10,805 nt of DNA from Acidobacteriaceae bacterium (GCA_009781125.1 WQYS01000057.1:1-10805); one strand, 5' to 3'. Shown: positions 1 to 7,089, numbered from the stretch's first letter. A program made the numbers and translations. The notes: generated from the letters alone by a model not told the origin.

Positions 1-277
1 GAGAGTCAATCTTGCGCACCAGTTACCTGCGGGAAGCCGTGGCACATAGGGGTATGCCTAAAAAGCATACTCGCGTCTCAGACACAATCGGAACATCTTC
101 GCAGAGTCGAACAGGTAAACATAGGACGCGATCTCGGATCTTTGACAATCGAATATAACGACGGCGCTTTGAGATGGAAGCGATTGCTCTGGAGCAATCG
201 TCAAACTGCTCGAAAGGGGAAGCGCTCCACCAAACTTCGCATGGTGTCTTTTCAGAAGAGCCACAACTGTCCGCGTG

Positions 278-314
278 TTTCCCAAAACGGGAAAACGTTC
301 CATTCCGGGAATGG
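278..314. promoter_or_regulatory. Two adjacent dyads, possible enhancer sites
   Basis: TTTCCC (278-283) pairs with GGGAAA (289-294) across 5 bases. CCATTCC (300-306) pairs with GGAATGG (308-314) across one base. They sit about 190-220 bp upstream of the start site predicted from the -24/-12 element at 475-490, a usual distance for binding sites of NtrC-type activators. The dyads are seen directly. That they are activator sites, and that the gene is self-regulated, is inference. Confidence 0.3.
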
Positions 315-474
315 GACAGAGTGCGATATCTTATGGAGAGTTAGAAGGTTAGCAGGGGTGCCAGACCTTTTTGGGAATCGATGCCTTGTTTCGAGGCGCG
401 TACGAGATATCCATTGAGGAGAGAAAGGGGTTCCTTCTTTGAGAATCTTCCGGAATTGCAACACTTTCCCGGTT

Positions 475-490
475 TGGCACGTAAATTGAT
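475..490 (+). promoter_or_regulatory. Sigma-54 (-24/-12) promoter candidate
   Basis: The sequence TGGCACG-TAAA-TTGAT matches the RpoN consensus TGGCACG-N4-TTGCW with exact spacing and one departure, an A in place of the C of the -12 GC. Transcription would begin near 501, giving a leader of about 50 nt before the ATG at 552. It lies in front of a gene that itself encodes a sigma-54 activator, which would fit autoregulation. The changed -12 base may weaken the promoter. Confidence 0.5.
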
Positions 491-551
491 TATGGAATAA
501 GTATTCATTCCCAGGCGGGAAGCAGATAACGAAGGATGGGGGCTATCAACC

Positions 552-2054
552 ATGCAGGCAATGCAGAGCAGCTCTGCCGATGGAGCAGTGAACGGTTCGT
601 CTTGTCTCGCGGCAGGCGAGACAGGGCGCGGGTGGATCGGGGAGAAGCTGAAGGGCCGCGTGCTGGTCGTCGATGACGATGACACCACAAGAACGGCGTG
701 TCTGGATATGGCTAAGGATATGGGCTTCGCCACGGTGGAGGCTGAAAACCTATCTTTGGCAAGGCAGGTTCTGAAACAACAGAGGATCGACCTGCTGCTG
801 CTGGACCTGAGGCTGGCCGGCGGCGGCGGCCTGGACCTGTTGGAACAGGTGAAGTCCAGCTACAGGGATACGGTGGTCGTGGTGATGACGGCGTTTGCTA
901 CGGTGCCTTCCGCGGTGAAGGCCATGCGCATGGGCGCGGCGGACTACCTGACCAAGCCCTTCGCACGCGCGGAGCTGGAGGCCGTGCTGGCGCGCGCCAG
1001 CGAGCGGATCAGCGCCGGAGCAAAAGGCCGGATGCTGCGCGAGAAGCTGCGTTCGCAGCAAGGCGCATACGGACTGATTGGCCGGTCTCCGGAGATGCTG
1101 AAGCTGCACCGGATGCTGTCAAAGGTGGCCTGCTCGGCGCATCCGGTGCTGATTCTGGGCGAAAGCGGAACCGGCAAGGAGCTGGTGGCGCGCGCTGTTC
1201 ATCATCACGGGCCCAACGCCTCGAAGCCGTTTGTTCCTGTCGATTGCGGCGCTCTGGTTCCGAGCCTCATCGAGAGCGAGCTGTTCGGACATGTAAAAGG
1301 AGCGTTTACCGGAGCGGACCGCGCCAAGGACGGCCCGTTCGTCATGGCCGATGGCGGCACGGTGTTTCTGGACGAGGTCGGCGAGATTCCGCTGGAGTTG
1401 CAGGCCAAGCTGCTGCGCGCTCTTCAGGAGAAGGAGATTCGTCCTGTAGGGGCAACGCAGTCCCGCCCTTTTTCGGCCCGGGTACTGGCGGCGACGAACC
1501 GCGACCTGGCGGCGATGGTGAAGCAGGGAAGGTTCCGCAAGGATCTTTTCTTCCGCCTGAACGTGGTGGGCCTGAAGATTCCGCCGCTGCGCGAGCGCCG
1601 GGGAGATATCCACCTGCTGGCGACGTACTTCGTGGAGAGGTCCAGGCAGCAGAACGGCATCGAATACATGCTCTCGGACGAGACCCTGCGCCTGCTGGAT
1701 ACCTATGACTGGCCAGGCAATGTGCGCGAGCTGGAGAACGCGATGGAGCGGGCCTGCATGCTCTCGTCAGGACCGGTGCTGCAAACGATCGACATGCCAA
1801 CCCAGTTGCAGCAGTTCCGGATGTGCCAGGAAGCAGAGTCGGAGGAGATGACCGCGGCCTCGGCGATGACTGCCAGCCAGTCTCATCTCAACATGCCGGG
1901 CAATGGACCGGTCGTTACCATCGCAGAGATGGAAAAGCAGGCAATTCTGGGCACCATACGGCAACTGAACGGCGACAAGCTGAAGGCGGCAAAGCTGCTC
2001 GGCATCGGCAAGACGACGCTCTACCGCAAGCTGAAGCAATATGACATTGCGTAA
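552..2054 (+). CDS. Sigma-54-dependent response regulator (NtrC family)
   Basis: A 500-residue NtrC/AtoC-type enhancer-binding regulator, full length for the family. After a 34-residue N-terminal extension comes a receiver domain (about 35-150) with an acidic pocket at D41-D44, predicted phospho-acceptor D85, T113 and K135. The AAA+ domain (about 173-405) has Walker A GESGTGKE (203-210), the sigma-54 contact loop GAFTGA (250-255), Walker B VFLDE (271-275), sensor I ATNRD (314-318) and WPGNVREL (387-394). A Fis-type helix-turn-helix is at about 464-495. Phosphorylation by a histidine kinase should activate it to open sigma-54 promoters in the cytoplasm. No kinase gene is in the window, so partner and target are unknown. 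ATG 552 is preceded by a purine-rich AAGGATGGGGG; ATG 561 in frame is an alternative. The gene is convergent with the chaperone/barrel block, whose last gene ends 50 bp away. Confidence 0.95.
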   Translation: MQAMQSSSADGAVNGSSCLAAGETGRGWIGEKLKGRVLVVDDDDTTRTACLDMAKDMGFATVEAENLSLARQVLKQQRIDLLLLDLRLAGGGGLDLLEQVKSSYRDTVVVVMTAFATVPSAVKAMRMGAADYLTKPFARAELEAVLARASERISAGAKGRMLREKLRSQQGAYGLIGRSPEMLKLHRMLSKVACSAHPVLILGESGTGKELVARAVHHHGPNASKPFVPVDCGALVPSLIESELFGHVKGAFTGADRAKDGPFVMADGGTVFLDEVGEIPLELQAKLLRALQEKEIRPVGATQSRPFSARVLAATNRDLAAMVKQGRFRKDLFFRLNVVGLKIPPLRERRGDIHLLATYFVERSRQQNGIEYMLSDETLRLLDTYDWPGNVRELENAMERACMLSSGPVLQTIDMPTQLQQFRMCQEAESEEMTAASAMTASQSHLNMPGNGPVVTIAEMEKQAILGTIRQLNGDKLKAAKLLGIGKTTLYRKLKQYDIA

Positions 2055-2104
2055 GCATTCGCCGGACAGGGGCCGGATTCAGGCAGGAGCGCGGCGGGCC
2101 GGGG

Positions 2105-2623
2105 TCAGAATGTATCCACGTGGATGTTCAGCGATCCCTGAAAGATTCCAATGGGCGCATTATATTGTCGCGTATCGATAAACATGGCTGCCGAAACCGA
2201 GATCGTTTGCGATGTTGGCATGGGACCGGTGTACAAAGTCAGACCGCATCCCTCCCGGTCGGGAGGGACAAGCTGGTTGAACAATCTCACGCTGCCCTTG
2301 TTGATCTGGGCCTGAACCCGGGACGCTGGAATGACGGTTGTGGGATTGCTCTGAGAGCGCAGGACGCATTGGTCCACGCTGGCATAAATCGCAATCTCTT
2401 TCGGACAAGGCTTGAGGCCCGGCGTGCAGGTTACCGTGACCTCCATATTGCCGCCCGGAACCAGAGATCCCTGGTGGCGAAATGAAAACGGGTCGCTCAG
2501 AACGAAACTCAGCCGCGAACTGTGTTGCACCTTGATTGTCTGCGCAGGAAGAAAGGACGATCCTGCCAGCAGAACGAAGGCAAGCCACGATACCAAATAC
2601 CCACTGAATCTCAGCCTTCGCAT
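2105..2623 (-). CDS. Small exported pilin-like protein (hypothetical)
   Basis: A 172-residue exported protein that I do not recognise as a named family. It has an N-terminal signal peptide (basic MRRLR, hydrophobic stretch to about 27, cleavage near PAQ), four cysteines (C66, C73, C86, C126) that could form disulfides, and a beta-rich sequence. The C-terminal stretch GIFQGSLNIHVDTF alternates hydrophobic residues and ends in an aromatic, as the last strand of chaperone-usher and spore-coat-U-like subunits does. Start choice: the barrel gene upstream ends in TGA at 2623-2625, and ATG 2621-2623 shares its A, eight bases after GAGGG, so translation is probably coupled. An overlapping GTG at 2624-2626 would add one residue. 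Position and features suggest a minor subunit, tip or adaptor of the system; this is inference, and a non-fibre secreted protein is possible. Confidence 0.75.
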   Translation of the reverse strand: MRRLRFSGYLVSWLAFVLLAGSSFLPAQTIKVQHSSRLSFVLSDPFSFRHQGSLVPGGNMEVTVTCTPGLKPCPKEIAIYASVDQCVLRSQSNPTTVIPASRVQAQINKGSVRLFNQLVPPDREGCGLTLYTGPMPTSQTISVSAAMFIDTRQYNAPIGIFQGSLNIHVDTF

Positions 2624-4290
2624 CACATCATCCCTCTGAGCTTCTGCAGCTTTCTTACAACAATGGTTACGCCGGGATTGTCTCCGCTTACGGACTCGAT
2701 AGAGCTGGGAGCCGTCCTGACATCGTAAGCATTGATGGTCGTCGCCATGGCGGGCGTCACTGTAATCGAGTGGCGGCTGCGCTTGTTCTCCCGAATCTCA
2801 AACTTTCCGTCCGCATCGGTGTAAACCGGCTTCTTATCGATCAGCAGCGCCATGCCTTCCACCGGAGTTCCGTTCTCGTCGACCACCTGGCCGCGCACGG
2901 CGAAGTCGCCGACGTGAATGCTGCCTGGGCCGAAGATGTCCTGCGGCTGTCCATAGGAGAGCCAGCTTCCCTGAACGGTATACGTCTGCTTCCCGTAAGG
3001 ATCGATGTTCTGCGTGTAAGCGAAGCGGAACCTGTAGACGTTCGCCCATCCGGTGACGGCATATCCCGACTGGAAGGGATGGGCCGTGTTCGTGGGGATG
3101 TACGTCTGCACGTACTGAACGTCAGCTCCGAATCGATTGCTGAAGTACTGTCCGCCAAAGTTCATCATGCGGCGTCCGTTGGTATTCGTCAGGGTCTGCG
3201 TCACGTAAAACTGGGGACCGATCCGCTCGGTGACGAAGTACGTCTCAGTTCTCTGCATGGCGTACCCGTGGCTGGTGCTCTGGCTATAGGTTGCTCCTGC
3301 ATTGACCCACTTGTTAATAACGCGCGAGACGGAGAATGACTCCCCGAAATTCTTCCTCTGCAGGTAGGCTGTCTGGTAAGCGTTGGCGGAAAGTCCGAAC
3401 TTCATCACCTGCAAGATGACGCCTGCATGGCTTGACGTGCCGATACTGCCTGTCTGTCCGGCAGCAACGCCCGTGCTGGGGAAGTTAAGGTAGTTCGACC
3501 GTCCACCTGTAAGCGAGAGGTAGCGGGATACCCGGTAATGGGCTTCTACGTTTTCTCTCACAGGCTCGGGGTACTGGTAGGTTGCCACGTTCAGCAGTCC
3601 GGTGTTTCCCTTGTACCACACGTATTGTCCGCGAAAATCCAGCTTGTAGCGCTTGATCCTGGCGCTGACGGCGCCATAGGGATTATGCATCAGATTGCTC
3701 AGGCCGCCGGATATGCCGAGCGACACGCCGGGGTCGGGATTCCACTCGGCTCCTTCCATCAGCGAGGTATGCGAACTGAACAGAGCCATCTGCGTGAGGC
3801 GCAATTGCTGATGTTTTCCCGCTGTCTCTTCAAGAATCGCCGCCACGGCCGGTTTATTGGGCTGAGCGCCAGTAAACAGAGGGCTGACGAAGTAGTCCGA
3901 AGACATTCCGCCGAAGACCGTGGCGTGCAGGTTTTCCTTGGTGGTCTCCGCTCCGGCGCCGGTCATATAGATCATGCGTCCGCCCATGAAGATATCAGTG
4001 GGAAGCACGAACGTCATGTTGGTATCGCCCAGCGAATAGGTTGTCCTGCTGTTTTTGAAGTATTGGAACTCTCCGCCCCCGCCGTACTCTCCGAAGACCC
4101 TGCCTGCGCCCAGCGTCACGCCGTATTTTCTGGCGCGCATGGAGAAGGTAGCTCCCTGAGACTGGAATATCGTCGAATCGCCGCCACTGATCTCATAGAC
4201 CCTCTGCGCCCTTGCCGATGCCGCAAGCAACAACAGAACTGCTAAAGAGATCAGCCGCCGGTATTTAGATATTCCCGTTCTGGCTTGCAC
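2623..4290 (-). CDS. Outer-membrane beta-barrel, usher-like, with C-terminal regulatory-like domain
   Basis: A 555-residue exported protein. A signal peptide (about 1-29, ending SARAQ) is followed by some 430 residues of alternating short hydrophobic and polar stretches rich in Tyr, Gly, Ser, Thr and Asn, typical of outer-membrane beta-barrel strands. Residues about 463-513 (GDFAVRGQVVDENGTPVEGM, then TDADGKFEIR) match the carboxypeptidase-regulatory-like or prealbumin-like beta-sandwich fold, and the C-terminus is basic. Lying between a PapD-like chaperone and a pilin-like gene, it occupies the place of an usher and may export and assemble the subunits. It is much shorter than classical ushers (about 800 residues), and I see no clear usher N-terminal or plug domain, so a plain barrel is the alternative. 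GTG 4290 is the only usable start: an in-frame TAA lies 30 bases upstream, and GAGG is 13 bases from the GTG. It follows the chaperone by 38 bp. Confidence 0.72.
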   Translation of the reverse strand: MQARTGISKYRRLISLAVLLLLAASARAQRVYEISGGDSTIFQSQGATFSMRARKYGVTLGAGRVFGEYGGGGEFQYFKNSRTTYSLGDTNMTFVLPTDIFMGGRMIYMTGAGAETTKENLHATVFGGMSSDYFVSPLFTGAQPNKPAVAAILEETAGKHQQLRLTQMALFSSHTSLMEGAEWNPDPGVSLGISGGLSNLMHNPYGAVSARIKRYKLDFRGQYVWYKGNTGLLNVATYQYPEPVRENVEAHYRVSRYLSLTGGRSNYLNFPSTGVAAGQTGSIGTSSHAGVILQVMKFGLSANAYQTAYLQRKNFGESFSVSRVINKWVNAGATYSQSTSHGYAMQRTETYFVTERIGPQFYVTQTLTNTNGRRMMNFGGQYFSNRFGADVQYVQTYIPTNTAHPFQSGYAVTGWANVYRFRFAYTQNIDPYGKQTYTVQGSWLSYGQPQDIFGPGSIHVGDFAVRGQVVDENGTPVEGMALLIDKKPVYTDADGKFEIRENKRSRHSITVTPAMATTINAYDVRTAPSSIESVSGDNPGVTIVVRKLQKLRGMM

Positions 4291-4328
4291 GATAGGAATC
4301 CAACCTCTTTCTTCTTCTTAGGAGTCTT

Positions 4329-5159
4329 TTACTTCTTCGGAGAAGCGTACGAGCTGGCCGTAGAAGCCGGAGCGGGCGAGCTTGCGGTTGCCGGAGCAGG
4401 TGAATTGACCGTGTCTGGAATCGTATGCGGTGCTATAGACTTTTCCGTCAATGGCATCTGAATTCTGGAGTGCTCGAACTGGAACGCGATCTCCTTGGGA
4501 ACCTGCTTCCTGAACATCGTCAGGAGTCCCGGAGGCATGTTCTGCTCGACCGTAGTGACTCGGTTGGGGAACAAAGGCACGCTTACCGCGAAGTTGGCAT
4601 CGTCGCGAAGCATGGGGAAGGTGATCCGCGGACGCCCGATCTTGTTGCTGTGGTTGTCGATGACGTAGCGCATCATGTGCGTCTCCGGATCGTAGGCAAC
4701 CTCCTTGACCGTGACGTCGTTGCTCCCCATCGGTTCCTTCTGATACATGTACAGCGCGTGGGCCAACTGCGTCTTGACGACGATGGCTCTTCCTTCAGGC
4801 GGCTCGATGGGAGAGAACGTTGCGATGAGATAACACCAGGCGGGATAGCTGTCCGCCGAAGCGTCATAGAAGATGTGGTAGGTCTGCTGCGGATTGAGGC
4901 GGACGCTGGTCTTTGAAAACTTGATATGTATACGGGGATCGAGCGCGGCACTGCCAGGCTTGCCTTTCTCTCCCACGCCGAACCCTTCCACCGACATGGT
5001 TACGATCATCGGCTTCATGGTGTTGTTTGAAACCGCGAGATCACCCTTTCCGCCCCCGGTAAATGTGGTGTGAACAGGAGAGATATGCTGGGCCATGCCC
5101 ATATGGCCGGAGCAGAGAACCGCAACTGCACAAATCGCACTGCAAATCAGACGCTTCAT
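4329..5159 (-). CDS. PapD-like periplasmic pilus chaperone, divergent
   Basis: A 276-residue exported protein. After a signal peptide (1-24, ending GMAQ) the mature part reads like an immunoglobulin-fold chaperone. An early beta-strand segment (about 37-60, GDLAVSNNTMKPMIVTMSVE) is followed by the strand pair FSKTSVRLNPQQTYHIF (81-97), PAWCYLIATF (106-115) and VVKTQLAHALYMY (127-139), the pattern of the F and G strands that hold a subunit's C-terminus in PapD-type chaperones. K129 may correspond to the conserved lysine there; this is a guess by eye. A second beta domain (about 148-235) follows, then a Pro/Ala/Ser-rich tail (about 250-276) unusual for the family. It should hold subunits in the periplasm and pass them to the barrel encoded 38 bp downstream. 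ATG 5159 is preceded by a purine-rich AGGAAGAGG about 11 bases away. Family assignment is moderate: sequence identity to classical members looks low. Confidence 0.72.
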   Translation of the reverse strand: MKRLICSAICAVAVLCSGHMGMAQHISPVHTTFTGGGKGDLAVSNNTMKPMIVTMSVEGFGVGEKGKPGSAALDPRIHIKFSKTSVRLNPQQTYHIFYDASADSYPAWCYLIATFSPIEPPEGRAIVVKTQLAHALYMYQKEPMGSNDVTVKEVAYDPETHMMRYVIDNHSNKIGRPRITFPMLRDDANFAVSVPLFPNRVTTVEQNMPPGLLTMFRKQVPKEIAFQFEHSRIQMPLTEKSIAPHTIPDTVNSPAPATASSPAPASTASSYASPKK

Positions 5160-5187
5160 TTAGCGATACACCTCTTCCTCATATTGG

Positions 5188-5210
5188 TTTGGCAGCATAT
5201 GACTGCCAAA
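5188..5210. promoter_or_regulatory. Dyad before the chaperone gene
   Basis: TTTGGCAG and CTGCCAAA form a perfect 8-bp inverted repeat around a 7-base spacer, 29 bp upstream of the chaperone start. It could be an operator or an mRNA hairpin in the leader. On the - strand it also resembles a -24/-12 element, but GG and GC are 9 rather than 10 bases apart, so I do not call a sigma-54 promoter. Confidence 0.3.
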
Positions 5211-5240
5211 ATGATTCATTTCTGTTGCCGTTCCCTTTTT

Positions 5241-5409
5241 CTTGTCTTTCCGAACGGTCGCCATAGCGACAGGAACTTGCTTGCTTTTCTCTTCCCTTGC
5301 TGCGAACGTCAAAGCGAGGGAACAACCTCAGCGAGGCGTTTACGCCTCTTTGCTGCTTCGAGACAAAAAGCAGATTCCTGTTGCCACGGCGGCCGTTCGG
5401 AAAAGCAAG
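5241..5409. repeat. Composite inverted-repeat element (MITE- or REP-like)
   Basis: The 39-base arm 5241-5279 is inverted at 5371-5409. By hand alignment 31 of 39 positions match with no gap, and all eight differences are transitions, as expected for diverged copies of one repeat or for an RNA stem keeping G-U pairs. Both arms contain CCGAACGG and ACAGGAA. Inside lie an inner hairpin (TTCCCTTGCT 5292-5301, AGCGAGGGAA 5313-5322) and a tight palindrome (GAGGCG 5333-5338, CGCCTC 5343-5348). No transposase is present. It resembles non-autonomous intergenic repeats of bacterial chromosomes. Copy number elsewhere cannot be seen. Confidence 0.55.
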
Positions 5410-5509
5410 AAAAAACGCTTGCAGGATGACGCTCTTGATGTCTTTGCCGCATCTCGTCCAGCCTTCCGGATCGGTACTTATTTGACGGTGCTCAATGTAG
5501 AAGTAAAGC

Positions 5510-5537
5510 GGGAGAGGGTTGAATTCAACCCTCTCCC
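5510..5537. terminator. 28-bp perfect palindrome, terminator or processing stem
   Basis: A perfect 28-bp palindrome centred on GAATTC, with arms that begin GGGAGAGGG. It starts 31 bp past the stop of the pilin-like gene. In the - strand transcript it would form a stable stem, but only a weak U-rich run (GCTTTACTTC) follows, so it may act as a partial terminator or a stem that protects the upstream subunit mRNA. In fibre operons such a stem often helps make the major subunit in excess; applying that here is inference. Confidence 0.45.
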
Positions 5538-5567
5538 CGAGGGTTATCTCAAACAAACGTTTGAGGT

Positions 5568-6260
5568 TTAGTAGGCCTGTGCGCGGACATACACGTAGCC
5601 GGCCCATGTGCCGAGCTGGTTCGGGAAGATCAGACCGTAGATCGGGCTGGTCGTCCGCAGGTCGATGTACAGGTTCAGATACGAAGAGTCCGATCCGAGG
5701 AAGGCGTCCATGCTGCCGCCGGCCGTCGGAATGCTGGTCACAGTGGCGCTGGAGAGGTCGATGTTCTTGATCGGGAACGAAGCCGCGACGTCGATCTGGC
5801 TTGCCATCGGATCGGCAGGATTGAGGTTGCCGAGCGTGGCGTCAAACGCCTGGGTTCCGCCCATTCCATTCTGCTGAGCAAGGATGCTGTCGGCGCCGAT
5901 GTTCGCACCCATGGTTCCGGGGTCCGAAGCGGTCATGGAGTTGACGGCATCCTTGAAGAATGCGTCTACCCAGATGTTCGTGTACGTGGGGTCAAGAACC
6001 CAGGTGGTTACAGCGGTCAGCGGCTGGCTGCCCTGGTTGAGCTGTCCCGGGACCAGAGCGAAGTTGATCTGGTTGGGAACCGTAAGGGTGAGACCCTCTT
6101 GATAGCTGGCAACCAGCAGGGTCTGGCCGTCCACGGAACAGCCAGCGGCTGTTGCAGGAGAGTCGCAAGGGGTGGAGGTGGTGGTGGTGCCGGCGGCCTG
6201 GCCGAAGGCTACTGAGGTCGCAAGCAACGATATAGCAGCGACAGCAAGAATCTTCTTCAT
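5568..6260 (-). CDS. Secreted pilin-like (spore-coat-U-like) subunit
   Basis: A 230-residue exported protein, probably the major subunit of the system. A clear signal peptide (1-20, MKKILAVAAISLLATSVAFG) is followed by a Thr/Ser-rich start with two cysteines (C32, C41) and then a beta-rich body low in charge (few Lys or Arg). The C-terminus, LGTWAGYVYVRAQAY, has the short alternating hydrophobic strand ending in an aromatic and the preceding Gly-Thr-aromatic-Gly turn seen in spore-coat-U and sigma-type fimbrial subunits. In such proteins this strand is bound by the chaperone. ATG 6260 is preceded by GGAG about 9 bases away. It is the first gene of the - strand block and is followed by a palindrome (5510-5537) and a repeat spacer before the chaperone. 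Full-length spore-coat-U domains are usually shorter, and I cannot confirm the family without a profile search. Confidence 0.75.
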   Translation of the reverse strand: MKKILAVAAISLLATSVAFGQAAGTTTTSTPCDSPATAAGCSVDGQTLLVASYQEGLTLTVPNQINFALVPGQLNQGSQPLTAVTTWVLDPTYTNIWVDAFFKDAVNSMTASDPGTMGANIGADSILAQQNGMGGTQAFDATLGNLNPADPMASQIDVAASFPIKNIDLSSATVTSIPTAGGSMDAFLGSDSSYLNLYIDLRTTSPIYGLIFPNQLGTWAGYVYVRAQAY

Positions 6261-6310
6261 TCAATTACTCCGTACAATCTACTCGGTTAAAGGTTGATGT
6301 TTTACAACGG

Positions 6311-6358
6311 CCAGCATGATCTGCAGACCACTGGAAGGCGGTCTGTAGATCATGCTGG
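6311..6358. promoter_or_regulatory. 19-bp inverted repeat upstream of the pilin-like gene
   Basis: Arms 6311-6329 and 6340-6358 are complementary in 18 of 19 positions around a 10-base loop; the one difference is a transition, compatible with a wobble pair. It begins 50 bp upstream of the pilin-like start, so it most likely lies in the mRNA leader. It could stabilise the transcript, attenuate it, or be a regulator's binding site. There is no T run beside it, so a simple terminator is less likely. Confidence 0.5.
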
Positions 6359-6995
6359 GGTTGCCGAAGCGAAAACTTGTGTGTTTGTCCAGACGTCTTC
6401 CGCAGAGTCCGCAGAACTCTGGAAGGCAGCCTTCGAAGCCAGGCCGAATCTGTCAAACCATAGATGCGCAATGTGCTGCTCCTGTCCCACGGGGAACCCA
6501 CGACTGCATTTGAATCGTGAGCAAGTATCCAACTCGGAGAAGTGGAACAAGGGCGAGAATCGTTGATACCCACAGTTGAAGAGGAAAGAGCGCTGAAACC
6601 CTGCAACCCCCTCGTCAATCCCATAAGCGGTACGAAGCTCAATATGCATGAACGTTTCATGTTCATAATGCGTACTCAGTGGAACAATCAACAACCAAAC
6701 TTTCATCCATGATTCGGGAATTCGAATACTGTAGTCTTGAATAATTCGGACTTACAGATGTATTTTTTGTAAAAACGGCGATAATAGTCACCTGTTGATT
6801 AACAGGTATATATGGTATCCCTTTCAGAATCTATGCAAAGCAGTTGTGTGCCGTAGAAAGCGGTGCGTGAACTATTTTCGGCATTGGCAAAAAACGCTGG
6901 ATGCATGGCATCTGCATATCTTTCCGTATGTAGCTCTTAAAACGTCATTTAATGAGGTGTTCGCGTCATCGCAGCCGATACGTGCAAGGATGTAC

Positions 6996-7082
6996 TCAAT
7001 CAAGGCGGGATCGCAACACATGTCTCCGGATGTCGCCATGGCACATCAACAGAGCAATTCGCCCGCCTGTTTTTTAGATTGA
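6996..7082. terminator. Long-range stem with T6 run
   Basis: TCAATC (6996-7001) and AGGCGGG (7003-7009) pair with GATTGA (7077-7082) and CCCGCCT (7062-7068). A run of six T (7070-7075) is looped out on the right side, and 52 bases lie in between. In + orientation the GC stem followed by T6 resembles an intrinsic terminator with a large loop, yet no + gene is seen upstream. It may instead serve the META gene from the other strand or end a small RNA. Confidence 0.25.
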
Positions 7083-7089
7083 AATTCAG

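Larger units (their letters stand above)
1..551. other. Upstream region without a convincing gene
   Basis: No coding region is supported here. Two + frames are open from base 1 (one to a TAA at 156-158, one to a TGA at 415-417) and a short - frame covers 58-303, but none gives a recognisable protein, and none has a good ribosome site with a start. The left edge could hold the tail of a truncated gene. The region contains a small dyad (GTATGC at 52-57 with GCATAC at 65-70, without a T tract), two compact dyads at 278-294 and 300-314, and a sigma-54-type promoter at 475-490. I read it as a regulatory region for the response regulator that follows. Confidence 0.55.
5160..5567. other. Intergenic repeat-rich spacer between pilin-like and chaperone genes
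   Basis: This 408-bp gap is filled with inverted repeats rather than a gene. From the pilin side it holds a 7-bp hairpin just after the stop (CTCAAAC 5548-5554, GTTTGAG 5559-5565), a 28-bp perfect palindrome (5510-5537), a large inverted-repeat element (5241-5409) and a small dyad before the chaperone start (TTTGGCAG 5188-5195, CTGCCAAA 5203-5210). Open frames on both strands cross it, but they read through the repeats and match nothing I know. Confidence 0.7.

Noticed and set aside
58..417. Short frames at the left edge (81 codons -, 91 codons +)
   Set aside because: They overlap each other, show no family resemblance and no convincing start region. The + frame is open from base 1, so a truncated gene tail cannot be excluded, but nothing supports it.
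2055..2104. Possible bidirectional terminator between the convergent genes
   Set aside because: Only a 4-bp CCGG pairing without a T run is present, too weak to call.
3538..4245. 235-codon + frame opposite the barrel gene
   Set aside because: Antisense to a gene with a signal peptide, barrel-like composition and a recognisable C-terminal domain; its own product is not recognisable.
5188..5210. Sigma-54-like promoter on the - strand before the chaperone
   Set aside because: TGGC and TGC elements are present, but GG and GC are 9 bases apart instead of 10, and the match is explained by the perfect TTTGGCAG dyad.
5179..5607. Open frames of 109-142 codons on both strands in the repeat spacer
   Set aside because: They read straight through inverted repeats, run into or beside the end of the subunit gene, and have no ribosome site or recognisable product. 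The repeat itself explains the openness.
6423..6443. Sigma-54-like promoter on the - strand before the pilin-like gene
   Set aside because: TGGCTTCGAAGGCTGC has GG and GC 11 bases apart, and the rest of the consensus is poor.
6795..7082. 95-codon + frame in the large gap
   Set aside because: It starts with TTG inside a dyad, has no ribosome site, and gives a Cys/His/Trp-rich product of no known family.
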